Origin: Gemmatimonadota bacterium
Lineage (GTDB): Bacteria > Gemmatimonadota > Gemmatimonadetes > Gemmatimonadales > GWC2-71-9
Reading direction: 5' to 3'
Length of the DNA: 14,012 bases
NCBI GenBank assembly: GCA_017889745.1
Contig: JAGGAG010000059.1
Coordinates: forward strand, 1 to 14,012
Below the pieces are notes generated by a model. The model had not been told where the DNA came from. It saw only the letters and a program-made list of their open reading frames with translations, and did no database searches. Shown in pieces: positions 1 through 6,712 of the stretch. Made by a program: the position numbers and the translations under genes. The stretch's first letter is position 1, and each line of letters begins with the position of its first letter.

Positions 1-1
1 G

Positions 2-838
2 GCCTCGGCGCAGGCACCTGCGTCGAGCGACGTGATCCTCGAAGGCAGCACCGGTGCGCCGCTGACGCGCGAGGTGCTGCTCACGCGCCTGCAGGGTGCC
101 GACTTCGTGTTGCTCGGCGAGGTGCACGACAATGCGATCCAGCACCAGCTGCGTGCCGAGCTCATCGGCGCGAGCGCGTCGAAGCAGCCGGCCATCGTGT
201 TCGAGCAGTTCCCCTGGGGCGCGGACAGCGTACTGCAGACGAATCCGACATCGCCTATTGAAGACTGGCTCGACCGCGCGGGATTCGACCGGAAGAACTG
301 GCGCTGGCCCATGCACCAGGCGCTGGTGGACGTGGCGGTGAAGTACGGCTTGCCGCGCTACGGCAGCCAGCTGAGCCGCGACCGGCTGCGCCCGGTGCTG
401 CAGGGCGGCCCCGCCGCCGCCCCGCCCCCACTCGGCGACCTGATGGTGCAGGTGCCGCTCTCGGAGGCCGGAGCACAGGCGCTCGAGCAGGCGCTCGCCG
501 AGGGCCATTGCGGCGAACTGCCGCAGAACATGGTGCCGATGATGCGCACCGCGCAGGAGGCACGGGACGCGGCGATGACGGACGCGCTGTTCCGCGCAGC
601 GCAGGACGGGCGACCGGCGTGGCTCATCGCGGGCAACGGTCATGTGGGGCGCGACTACGGGGTGCCGCGGTTCCTGGCGCAGCTCGCACCGGCGAAACAG
701 GTCGTGGTGGTGGGCTTCCTCGAGCGCGAGCCGGACGGAGCACTCCCCAGCGAGGCGGAGCGGAGGGTCTACGACGTGGTGTGGGTAACCGCGCGGGCGG
801 AGCGCGAGGATCCATGCCTGTCGATGCGGAAGCCGTAG
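2..838 (+). CDS. ChaN-family haem-binding/Tiki-superfamily protein (5'-truncated)
   Basis: The reading frame is open to the left edge, so the true start lies outside. The first codons read ASAQAPASSD, which looks like the end of a signal peptide with an AxA-type cleavage site. The GTG at 32 is therefore probably an internal valine and the mature protein is exported. Counting from base 2, a GEVHDN..H motif lies at about residues 39-48 and a GNGHVGRDYGVP motif at about 211-222. These are the two signature segments of the ChaN family (formerly DUF399), related to the Tiki/TraB/EreA fold, which supplies acidic and histidine metal- or haem-contacting residues. The end, with YDVVW and a late DPC, also fits the family. 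ChaN is linked to haem or iron uptake in some bacteria; the substrate here is unknown. It converges on fahA with 28 bp between stop codons and no clear terminator. Its own operon is not visible. Confidence 0.85.
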   Translation, partial: ASAQAPASSDVILEGSTGAPLTREVLLTRLQGADFVLLGEVHDNAIQHQLRAELIGASASKQPAIVFEQFPWGADSVLQTNPTSPIEDWLDRAGFDRKNWRWPMHQALVDVAVKYGLPRYGSQLSRDRLRPVLQGGPAAAPPPLGDLMVQVPLSEAGAQALEQALAEGHCGELPQNMVPMMRTAQEARDAAMTDALFRAAQDGRPAWLIAGNGHVGRDYGVPRFLAQLAPAKQVVVVGFLEREPDGALPSEAERRVYDVVWVTARAEREDPCLSMRKP

Positions 839-866
839 CGTCTCCGACGCGGGCGCGCGCGACCGG

Positions 867-2174
867 TCAGCCGCGAACCACGCCGCGACACTCCCCGAAG
901 CCGATGCGCGCGAACCCCTCGCGCTCGCACGAACCGCGCATGATCACCTCGTCACCGTCCTCGAGGAAACGGCGGGTCTCGCCCGTCGGCAGCAACAGCG
1001 GATCGGCGCCACGCCAGGTGACTTCGAGGAGGCAGCCGCGCGCGTCCTTCGCCTCACCCGAGACGGTGCCACTGCCGAGCAGGTCGCCGGGCTGCAGGTT
1101 GCAGCCGTTCGCGGTGTGATGCGCCAGCAGTTGCGCAGGCGTCCAGTAGAGATCGGCCAGGGTCGAGCGGCTCACCTGCATCGGTGCGTGACCCTCGGCG
1201 CGCATGCGCGCGCTGGAGAGCAGCACCTCGAGGCGGACGTCGATGCCGCCGCCGGCCTGATCCGCGTCATCGTAGAGGTACGGCAGCGGGGCGGGGTCGC
1301 CGGCCGCACGCGCGAAGGCCGGCACGCGGAAGGGCGCGAGCGCCTCCATGGTGACGACCCAGGGGGAGACGGTGCTGCTGAAGTTCTTGGCCAGGAACGG
1401 CCCGAGCGGCTGGTACTCCCAGGTCTGGATGTCGCGGGCGGACCAGTCGTTGAGGAGGCAGAGACCGAACAGGCGCGCGCCGGCATGCTCGATCGGCACC
1501 GGGGCGCCCTGCGCATTGCCGCGCCCGACGAAGAACCCGACCTCGAGCTCATAGTCGAGGCGGCGCGTGGGACCGAACGACGGTGGCGCGGCCGCGTCGT
1601 CGCGGGTCTGGCCGCTGGGACGATGCACCTCGGTGCCGCTCACCACGATCGACGAGGTGCGGCCGTGGTAGCCGATGGGGACCCACTTGTAGTTGGGGAG
1701 GAGCGGATTCTCGGGGCGGAACATCCGGCCCACGTTGCTCGCGTGGTAGATCGAGGCGTAGAAATCGGTATAGTCGCCGATGGACGCGGGCAGCAGCATC
1801 TCGGCGTCAGCGCGGGGCACGAGCTGGGTCCGTGACACGGTGTGGGCGCCGGCGCGGAGCAGCTGGCTCAGCGTGTGGCGGAACTGGAGCCGGTGGGCGT
1901 GCGGCAGAGACATCAGGCTATTGAGCGCCGGGCCTTCGCAGGCCTCGCGAAGCGTGTCTGCGCCGGTAACGAGGCTTTCCTGGGCGGCGTGAAACAGGTC
2001 GAAGATGGCGTCACCGATCGCGACGCCGATACGAGGCCGGTCGTGCGTGCCGTGGCGACGGAAGACGCCGAGCGGAAGGTTCTGCACGGGAAAGTCGGTG
2101 CCGGGTGCGTTGGCCGACGGGACCCAGCTGGTCAGCGCCGGGTCATGCGTTTCATCGACGGGAAAGCGGGTCAC
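867..2174 (-). CDS. fahA: fumarylacetoacetase (fumarylacetoacetate hydrolase)
   Basis: This cytosolic enzyme (EC 3.7.1.2) performs the last step of tyrosine/homogentisate breakdown: fumarylacetoacetate to fumarate plus acetoacetate. The 435-residue length is normal for the family. An N-terminal SH3-like domain covers about residues 20-120 and the catalytic FAH domain about 125-430. The residues known from mouse FAH are all present at a steady offset of 10-11: Asp137 in DYTDFY, His144 in YHASNVG, Glu209 and Glu211 in LDYELEVG, Asp243 in LNDWSARD, Lys263 in LAKNF, and Glu374 in GTVSGE. The metal ligands and the catalytic His-Glu pair are thus intact and the enzyme should be active. The start is GTG, and its GTGA overlaps the TGA of the upstream 300-residue gene by 4 bp, which implies translational coupling. 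No homogentisate dioxygenase or maleylacetoacetate isomerase gene is in the window. Confidence 0.96.
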   Translation of the reverse strand: MTRFPVDETHDPALTSWVPSANAPGTDFPVQNLPLGVFRRHGTHDRPRIGVAIGDAIFDLFHAAQESLVTGADTLREACEGPALNSLMSLPHAHRLQFRHTLSQLLRAGAHTVSRTQLVPRADAEMLLPASIGDYTDFYASIYHASNVGRMFRPENPLLPNYKWVPIGYHGRTSSIVVSGTEVHRPSGQTRDDAAAPPSFGPTRRLDYELEVGFFVGRGNAQGAPVPIEHAGARLFGLCLLNDWSARDIQTWEYQPLGPFLAKNFSSTVSPWVVTMEALAPFRVPAFARAAGDPAPLPYLYDDADQAGGGIDVRLEVLLSSARMRAEGHAPMQVSRSTLADLYWTPAQLLAHHTANGCNLQPGDLLGSGTVSGEAKDARGCLLEVTWRGADPLLLPTGETRRFLEDGDEVIMRGSCEREGFARIGFGECRGVVRG

Positions 2175-3073
2175 AGGAGTCCAAGGGAGCGAAGGTCATC
2201 GACGGGTTCCTGGAAGGAACAGGAACCGAAGCTCAGCGCCACGTGGTGGCGAACGGCGGAGATCCCGGTGCGCGACACGGTCCGGCCGCGCCATGACGCG
2301 GCAGTCTCGGTGAACTCGAAGGTGGTGGCGTCCTTCTCCTCGAGCAGCAGGGCCAGCTCCTTGAGGGTAAGCCCGGTGCGGGCGAAAGCGGCGGCGAGGA
2401 AGACGTTGAGAAAGCCGAACATCATGCCGTGCGGTGCGCCGGGCTCATAGGTGAGGCGGTAATCGCCGCGCAGGGGATGGTGGAGCCCGGCGGTGGCCTT
2501 GAACGGCACGCCGGCATCGGCGCAAGACTGGATGAAGCGCGCGAGTGCGTGACTCGGGGGGAAGGCTCCGGCGGTGACGCCGCCGGTGCGGACCTTGGCG
2601 CGCGCCCCGGCGCGGGAGATGGCGGCGAGGCGCGGCGCGAGATCGTCGTCGATCGGCAGCTCCACGTACGGCGTGAGCCCGGGCGGGACCTTCGCGAGTG
2701 TGGCCTCGATGTCGGGGAGCGCCTCGAGCTTGAGTTCGAGGGTGTCGGCGACCGCGGAGCGGCCGGGGGTGACGCGATTCCGGGCGTTGAAGCCGGCGAT
2801 AGCGGCGAGGGTGGCGTCGAGGTCGGCGCTGGGCAGGACGCTGAGCTGCCAGACGTCGCCGATGGCCGACGGGCCGAGTGTTCCGGCGGCCGCCTCGAAT
2901 TCGGCGAGGCGGCTCACGGGGAGAACGAAGTGGCCGAGCATCCAGGCGTGCTCGCCGGCGCGGTGGAGTGCGTATTCGTGGACGGCGGCGTGCATGTCGA
3001 GGGCGGCCGGGGGGAAGAGGCCGGCGTAGTCGACGAGATGGTGGAGGAGGGTGCGGAGGGTGCCTGGCGTCAC
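2171..3073 (-). CDS. conserved-looking protein of unknown function, coupled to fahA
   Basis: I do not recognise a named family for this 300-residue soluble protein. It has no signal peptide or membrane segment. Segments that look strongly constrained are DYAGLFPPAALDM (15-27), AWMLGHFVLP (43-52), AKVRTGG (159-165), FKATAGLHHPLR (191-202), GFLNVFLAAAF (220-230) and the tail SFGSCSF.EPVDDLRSLGLL (281-300). Hydrophobic strands ending in short polar motifs (VELPIDDD, AKVRTGG, FKATAGLHHP) alternate with helices. This resembles a TIM barrel, and Lys192 would sit at a strand end as in class I aldolases; that is inference only. Start: GTG at 3073 without a Shine-Dalgarno, but with TATACT ending 6 nt upstream, which suggests a leaderless message. 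It is the first gene of a two-gene unit with fahA (4-bp overlap), so a role in aromatic amino acid breakdown is the simplest contextual guess. Confidence 0.85.
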   Translation of the reverse strand: MTPGTLRTLLHHLVDYAGLFPPAALDMHAAVHEYALHRAGEHAWMLGHFVLPVSRLAEFEAAAGTLGPSAIGDVWQLSVLPSADLDATLAAIAGFNARNRVTPGRSAVADTLELKLEALPDIEATLAKVPPGLTPYVELPIDDDLAPRLAAISRAGARAKVRTGGVTAGAFPPSHALARFIQSCADAGVPFKATAGLHHPLRGDYRLTYEPGAPHGMMFGFLNVFLAAAFARTGLTLKELALLLEEKDATTFEFTETAASWRGRTVSRTGISAVRHHVALSFGSCSFQEPVDDLRSLGLL

Positions 3074-3079
3074 GGGGGA

Positions 3080-3085
3080 AGTATA
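3080..3085 (-). promoter_or_regulatory. -10 element (TATACT) of a leaderless promoter
   Basis: On the minus strand TATACT ends exactly 6 nt before the GTG at 3073, so transcription would begin at or next to the start codon. It is one mismatch from TATAAT. No -35 hexamer is visible at 16-18 bp; that stretch is occupied by GC-rich octamer repeats. No Shine-Dalgarno precedes the gene. The promoter would drive the unknown gene and fahA. Confidence 0.6.
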
Positions 3086-3089
3086 GGCC

Positions 3090-3129
3090 GTGCGGGCGTG
3101 CGGGCGTGAGGGCGTGCGGGCGTGAGGAC
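3090..3129 (+). repeat. five tandem GTGMGGRC-type octamers
   Basis: Five consecutive 8-bp units are read on the plus strand: GTGCGGGC, GTGCGGGC, GTGAGGGC, GTGCGGGC, GTGAGGAC. They lie in the 224-bp gap between the vWA gene and the unknown gene, directly upstream of the TATACT element, where a -35 box would be. The array is not coding in any convincing frame. It may bind a regulator, or may just be a slippage-prone intergenic repeat. Confidence 0.8.
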
Positions 3130-3270
3130 GTGGCGCGGCGAGCGGGGCCCTGCGGTCCTCCCGGCAGCCGCTCGCGCACCCGATGCAGCCACCCCCAAGG
3201 CCGCACCCGCGCTCGAACGCTGCCGATCGGCCCGCAGAACCCCACTCGCCGCGCCTGCATTCATGTTCAC

Positions 3271-3302
3271 GCCTTGCCGCCTCGCCGCGTCGCCGCCCTA
3301 CC
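3271..3302 (-). repeat. degenerate octamer array carrying the vWA stop codon
   Basis: Four 8-bp units stand in tandem. On the plus strand they read GCCTTGCC, GCCTCGCC, GCGTCGCC, GCCCTACC. The last unit contains the TAG stop of the vWA gene (3298-3300 on the minus strand), so the array begins inside the gene end and continues downstream. The units differ at two to four positions, so this is an ageing or degenerate repeat. No U-tract follows, so it is not a typical terminator. Confidence 0.6.
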
Positions 3303-5226
3303 TCGCGCCGACCTCGTCGTCCTCGCCGCCCCCCATGCCGCCGCCGCCCATGCCGCGGGCGACTTCGGCGAGGCGCACGAACTCGGCGCGATAGCCGCCG
3401 GGATCAGTGCCGAGGTTCTGGCGGGCCAGGGTGATGACTTCCTCCCAGTTCGACTGGGCCTTGTACTCCGAATTCCGGAGCAGCATGCCGTACTCGGCGA
3501 CAGCCGCGGCGAAGCGGAGGGTTTCGTTGCCGCGCGCGCCGTCGTCGCGACGGACGGTCTGGGTGATGAGGCGGCTGGCCCCGACGCCGGTGGGCTGCTG
3601 GTAGCGCAGCTTCACGGTGAAGAGCTCACCGGATGAGGCGACGGTGCCGCGGGGCTCCTGGTACTTGAGCGGATCGACGCTGGTGCCGGTGCCGCTCCTG
3701 CCGGCGAGGACGATCTCGTAGATCGCGGTGACGGCGTGGCCCGCGCCCAGCTCGCCACCGTCCCTGGTGTCGTCGTTGAAGTCTTCCGCGGCCATGAGAC
3801 GGTTCTCGTAGCCGATGAGGCGGTACTCCGCCACCTGGGCGGGATTGAACTCCACCTGGACCTTCGCGTCCTTCGCGATCGTCACCAGCGTGGCACCCAG
3901 CTCCTGCACGAACACCTTCCGTGCCTCCATGATGTCGTCGACATAGGCGTAGTGGCCGTTGCCCTTGTCGGCGAGGGCCTCCATGCGGCTGTCCTTGAGG
4001 TTGCCGGTACCGAAGCCGAGCACGGTGAGGTAGGTGCCCTGCTGCTTCTTCGACTCGATGAGGCGCACGAGCTCCCCCTCACTGGAGACACCAACATTGA
4101 AGTCGCCGTCGGTGGCCAGGATGACGCGGTTGTTGCCGCTCGCAATGTGGTTCTGCTGCGCCACCTGGTAGGCGAGCTTGATGCCCGCGCCACCGGCGGT
4201 GGAGCCGCCGGCCTGCAATTCGTCGAGTGCCGCGAGGATGGTGCGCTTGTCGGACCCGGGCGTGGACGGGAGCACGAGCCCAGCCGCGCCGGCGTACACG
4301 ACGATGGCGACGCGATCCTGCGGGCGAAGCTGCTCGACCAGCAGGCGGAAGGCGCGCTGCACGAGCGGGAGCTTGTCGGGCGACGCCATGGAACCCGACA
4401 CGTCGAGCAGGAAGACGAGGTTGCTGGGCGGCAGCTCGCGGGCGTCGATGCGCCGGCCCTGCAGGCCGATGAGCACGAGGCGATGGTCGCCGGCCCAGGG
4501 TGCCGGCATCTGCGCGGTAGTGACCGAGAATGGATCGCTGCCGCGCGGATCGGGATAATCGTAGGGGAAGTAGTTGATCAGCTCCTCCACGCGCACGGCA
4601 TCGGCGGGTGGGCGCTGACCCTGGGTGAGGAAGCGTCGCACGTTGGAATAGGACGCCGCATCCACGTCGATCGCAAAGGTGGAGAGCGGGCTGGTCGCGG
4701 GGCGCTGGAAGCCGTTGTCCCTGAAGTTGTGGTAGTCCTCGGTGTTGAACGGCGGTGTGCGGTGGAACAGGGCCGGTGGACCGGCGAGGGCCTGCTTGCG
4801 GCTCATCTCCTGCGCAGCGTTTCCCGGAAGCGGGGCGCTCCGGAGCGAATAGTCAGCCTCGTCCTTCATCTCGGGTCGCGCCGCGACCAGGCGAACATCA
4901 ACGGTGGTGGTCAGGCCTGCCCGCACCACCACGTTCGGGATCGCGGCCCGGTTCCACCCGGTGAGGGTGGCGCGCAGGGTCCACGTGCCGGCGGGGGCCT
5001 GGGTCAGCAGGTAGTGACCGCGAGGGTCGCTGGTGGCGGCGGCGCGGGTGCCCTCGAGCGTCACCGCGACCCCGGCCACGGCGGCTCCATTGATGTCCCG
5101 GATAGTGCCCTCGACCCTGCCGGTGGCCTCGGGGCGATGGGCAAGGGGGAGCACGGGCAAGAGGGCACAGGCGAGTGCCATGGATCGCGAATCCCTGAGG
5201 AGACGCCGAAGGAGGGTGAAAGACAT
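3298..5226 (-). CDS. secreted vWA-domain protein (YfbK type) with N-terminal carboxypeptidase-regulatory-like domain
   Basis: I start this gene at ATG 5226 (642 residues). A GGAG lies 7 nt upstream, and the N-terminus becomes a basic run plus the hydrophobic segment MALACALLPVLPLA, a signal peptide. The frame extends to ATG 5304, but the extra 26 residues are Arg-rich and unlike an export signal. Domains are: carboxypeptidase regulatory-like beta sandwich at about 36-114; YfbK-type N-terminal region with YHNF.DNGF and FAIDVDAASY at about 164-234; vWA domain at about 269-444; and DUF3520-type C-terminal region at about 444-624. The metal-ion-dependent adhesion site (MIDAS) is complete, with DVSGS at 275-279, Thr343 and Asp373 in ATDGD. 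The tail GMGGGGMGGG is a Gly/Met-rich end. vWA domains bind protein partners through the metal; the partner is unknown. The family is common in diderms and the protein probably works in the periplasm or on the envelope. Confidence 0.9.
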   Translation of the reverse strand: MSFTLLRRLLRDSRSMALACALLPVLPLAHRPEATGRVEGTIRDINGAAVAGVAVTLEGTRAAATSDPRGHYLLTQAPAGTWTLRATLTGWNRAAIPNVVVRAGLTTTVDVRLVAARPEMKDEADYSLRSAPLPGNAAQEMSRKQALAGPPALFHRTPPFNTEDYHNFRDNGFQRPATSPLSTFAIDVDAASYSNVRRFLTQGQRPPADAVRVEELINYFPYDYPDPRGSDPFSVTTAQMPAPWAGDHRLVLIGLQGRRIDARELPPSNLVFLLDVSGSMASPDKLPLVQRAFRLLVEQLRPQDRVAIVVYAGAAGLVLPSTPGSDKRTILAALDELQAGGSTAGGAGIKLAYQVAQQNHIASGNNRVILATDGDFNVGVSSEGELVRLIESKKQQGTYLTVLGFGTGNLKDSRMEALADKGNGHYAYVDDIMEARKVFVQELGATLVTIAKDAKVQVEFNPAQVAEYRLIGYENRLMAAEDFNDDTRDGGELGAGHAVTAIYEIVLAGRSGTGTSVDPLKYQEPRGTVASSGELFTVKLRYQQPTGVGASRLITQTVRRDDGARGNETLRFAAAVAEYGMLLRNSEYKAQSNWEEVITLARQNLGTDPGGYRAEFVRLAEVARGMGGGGMGGGEDDEVGAR

Positions 5227-5233
5227 TGCATCG

Positions 5234-5237
5234 CTCC
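5234..5237 (-). promoter_or_regulatory. ribosome binding site for the vWA gene
   Basis: GGAG (in AGCGGAG on the minus strand) lies 7 nt before the ATG at 5226. It decides the start in favour of 5226 over the in-frame ATG at 5304. The same 7-nt spacing recurs at two other genes in the window. Confidence 0.65.
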
Positions 5238-5413
5238 GCTGTTGGTGACGACGGGGGATGCCGGCGGGGCGAAACCGTGCACGTGAGCGCTGCAGCGGTC
5301 GCATGGGGCTGAGCCCCCGCTCGCAGCACTCGCTGGCGACGACTCCGATGCACTCCTCGGGGCCCGCCAGATAGTGCTGCTCGGGGAGCTCAACCCATGC
5401 GCCCGCGCAATGC

Positions 5414-5439
5414 GCTGCGGCCAGGGCGCGCCTGGCAGC
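5414..5439 (-). terminator. hairpin just downstream of the ThrE-type gene
   Basis: GCCAGG (5420-5425) pairs with CCTGGC (5431-5436) across a 5-nt loop, and an outer GCTG/CAGC can add pairs with a small bulge. It begins about 7 bp after the transporter's TAG stop on the minus strand. No U-tract follows, so it could be a weak or Rho-assisted terminator or only an RNA-stabilising hairpin. The rest of the 219-bp gap 5227-5445 shows no convincing gene. A short GGGG/CCCC hairpin near 5304-5316 is too weak to call. Confidence 0.35.
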
Positions 5440-5445
5440 GTGGCG

Positions 5446-6666
5446 CTAGACGCGGCGTTCGGGCGAGATGATGTCGGCGAAGAGGAGGCCCGCGACGAGA
5501 GCGATGGCGGTGAGCACCATCCGGAACGCGGTTTCCACGGCGGGGACGACCTGGGAATCGAGCAACCAGGACAGGCTGCGGAAACCGATGGTGCCGGGGA
5601 CGAGCATGAGGACGCCGGGCACGAGCATGACGCTCGACGGGCGGTTGCGGAGGCGGCTGAAGAGATTGCCGGCGACGCCCACCACGAGCGCGCCGACGAA
5701 GCTGCCGAGCTCGAGGCCGAGTGCGGTGGCGCCGACGCGCCCGGCAACGACGGCGAGCAGCCCGGCGAGCACGACCCAGGGTGCATCGCGCCACTCGGCC
5801 TTGAGGATCACCGTGAACGCGAGTCCCGCGAGGAGCGCACTCAGCGCAAAGGTCCAGGCCGGCAGGGGCTGGACGGGCGCGAGCCGGGCGGGTCCGGCGA
5901 CGATCAGCGCGAGGCGGTTGCCGAGTGCCACGCCGAAGATGATGCCGAGGAAGGTGATGTTGGCCGCGAAGAGGCGGGCGGTGCCCGAGGCGAGGTGCCG
6001 GGTGGAGAGCTCGCGGATGGCGATGGTGAGCATGAAGCCGGGGATGAGCACGATGAGCCCGGCGAGCGTGGCGGTCGAGGTGGCGAATGGAAGCCAGCGC
6101 GCGCTCAGCACACCGGCGATGAGGGCGGCGGCGCAGGCGGCCACGGGTTCGAAGACATCGCCCAGCGGCTTCACCCTGGCGGCGAGGAGCGCGAGGAGGC
6201 CGGTGACGATGCCGATGGCGACGCCGACGCCGATCTCGCGCAGGCCCCCGCCCAGGAAGCGCGCGACGGCGCCGGAGGTGAGCGCGAAGGCGATGACCGT
6301 GAGCGTGTTGCCGTAGGGATCCGGTGAGGCCTCGATCTCGTCGAGGCGGGCGAGTCCCGCCTCGGGCGATACGCTGCCACCGAGCACATCGGAAGCGACG
6401 CGATCGAGCTGGGTAAGGTGGCCCAGGCTCACGGACCCGGGCTCGACGCGGAGCAGGTGCGTGCTCTGTCCGGCAAGCGACCCGAAGGCAGCGTAGATGG
6501 CGGTGGGCGTGGAGAAGATCTGCGGCAGCGGGAGGCCGAGCTTCTCGGCGAGCCGGCCCATGACGCGCTCGAGCCGGCTCGCGGAGAAGCCGTTGCGGTG
6601 GAGGGCGCGGCCCATGCGGAGCACGAACTCGATGGCATGGGGCGACAGCGGACCGGGTGACGTCAC
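5446..6666 (-). CDS. threonine/serine exporter (ThrE) family membrane protein
   Basis: This 406-residue inner-membrane protein is of the fused ThrE type. A cytosolic N-terminal part of about 115 residues opens with a helical segment containing GRALHRNGFSASRLE. It is followed by about five membrane spans (roughly 120-245), then a second block of about four or five spans (roughly 270-400). Family motifs visible are LIPGFMLTIAIREL at 207-220 followed by SGTARL, and LVPGVLMLVPGTIGFRSL at 348-365. The first block matches the YjjP-like half and the second the YjjB-like half, which are separate genes in E. coli. ThrE exports threonine and serine by proton antiport in Corynebacterium; substrate here is inferred. 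The start is GTG at 6666 with no Shine-Dalgarno and TATCTT ending 6 nt upstream, so the message may be leaderless. It is divergent from the flavoprotein gene. Confidence 0.9.
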   Translation of the reverse strand: MTSPGPLSPHAIEFVLRMGRALHRNGFSASRLERVMGRLAEKLGLPLPQIFSTPTAIYAAFGSLAGQSTHLLRVEPGSVSLGHLTQLDRVASDVLGGSVSPEAGLARLDEIEASPDPYGNTLTVIAFALTSGAVARFLGGGLREIGVGVAIGIVTGLLALLAARVKPLGDVFEPVAACAAALIAGVLSARWLPFATSTATLAGLIVLIPGFMLTIAIRELSTRHLASGTARLFAANITFLGIIFGVALGNRLALIVAGPARLAPVQPLPAWTFALSALLAGLAFTVILKAEWRDAPWVVLAGLLAVVAGRVGATALGLELGSFVGALVVGVAGNLFSRLRNRPSSVMLVPGVLMLVPGTIGFRSLSWLLDSQVVPAVETAFRMVLTAIALVAGLLFADIISPERRV

Positions 6667-6672
6667 GCGCCG

Positions 6673-6678
6673 AAGATA
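6673..6678 (-). promoter_or_regulatory. -10 element (TATCTT) of a leaderless promoter
   Basis: On the minus strand TATCTT ends exactly 6 nt before the GTG at 6666 of the ThrE-type gene. There is no Shine-Dalgarno and no visible -35 hexamer. The gap to the divergent gene is only 46 bp, which leaves little room for a leader. Confidence 0.55.
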
Positions 6679-6700
6679 GTCGGAGGCTGCGCGCGCGCGT

Positions 6701-6706
6701 TAGGTT
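6701..6706 (+). promoter_or_regulatory. -10-like element (TAGGTT) of a leaderless promoter
   Basis: TAGGTT fits TANNNT and ends exactly 6 nt before the GTG at 6713. Taken alone it is a weak -10 match. It is listed because the spacing equals that at two other GTG genes and because no ribosome site is present. Confidence 0.4.
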
Positions 6707-6712
6707 TCGCGC

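Noticed and set aside
32..34. GTG at 32 as the start of the ChaN-family gene
   Set aside because: The ten in-frame codons before it look like a signal-peptide cleavage region, so the gene begins outside the window.
839..866. Possible terminator between the ChaN-family gene and fahA
   Set aside because: The 28 bp are GC-rich but show no stable inverted repeat and no U-tract.
3736..5286. A 516-codon open frame on the plus strand across the vWA gene
   Set aside because: It is the complement of a gene with a complete MIDAS site. Long antisense frames are normal at this GC content.
5227..5304. Extended N-terminus of the vWA protein from ATG 5304
   Set aside because: The added residues are Arg-rich and would bury the signal peptide. 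GGAG is correctly placed for ATG 5226.
5227..5445. Possible tRNA or small RNA gene in the gap before the vWA gene
   Set aside because: No cloverleaf, T-loop signature or strong promoter-terminator pair could be found, only short GC hairpins.
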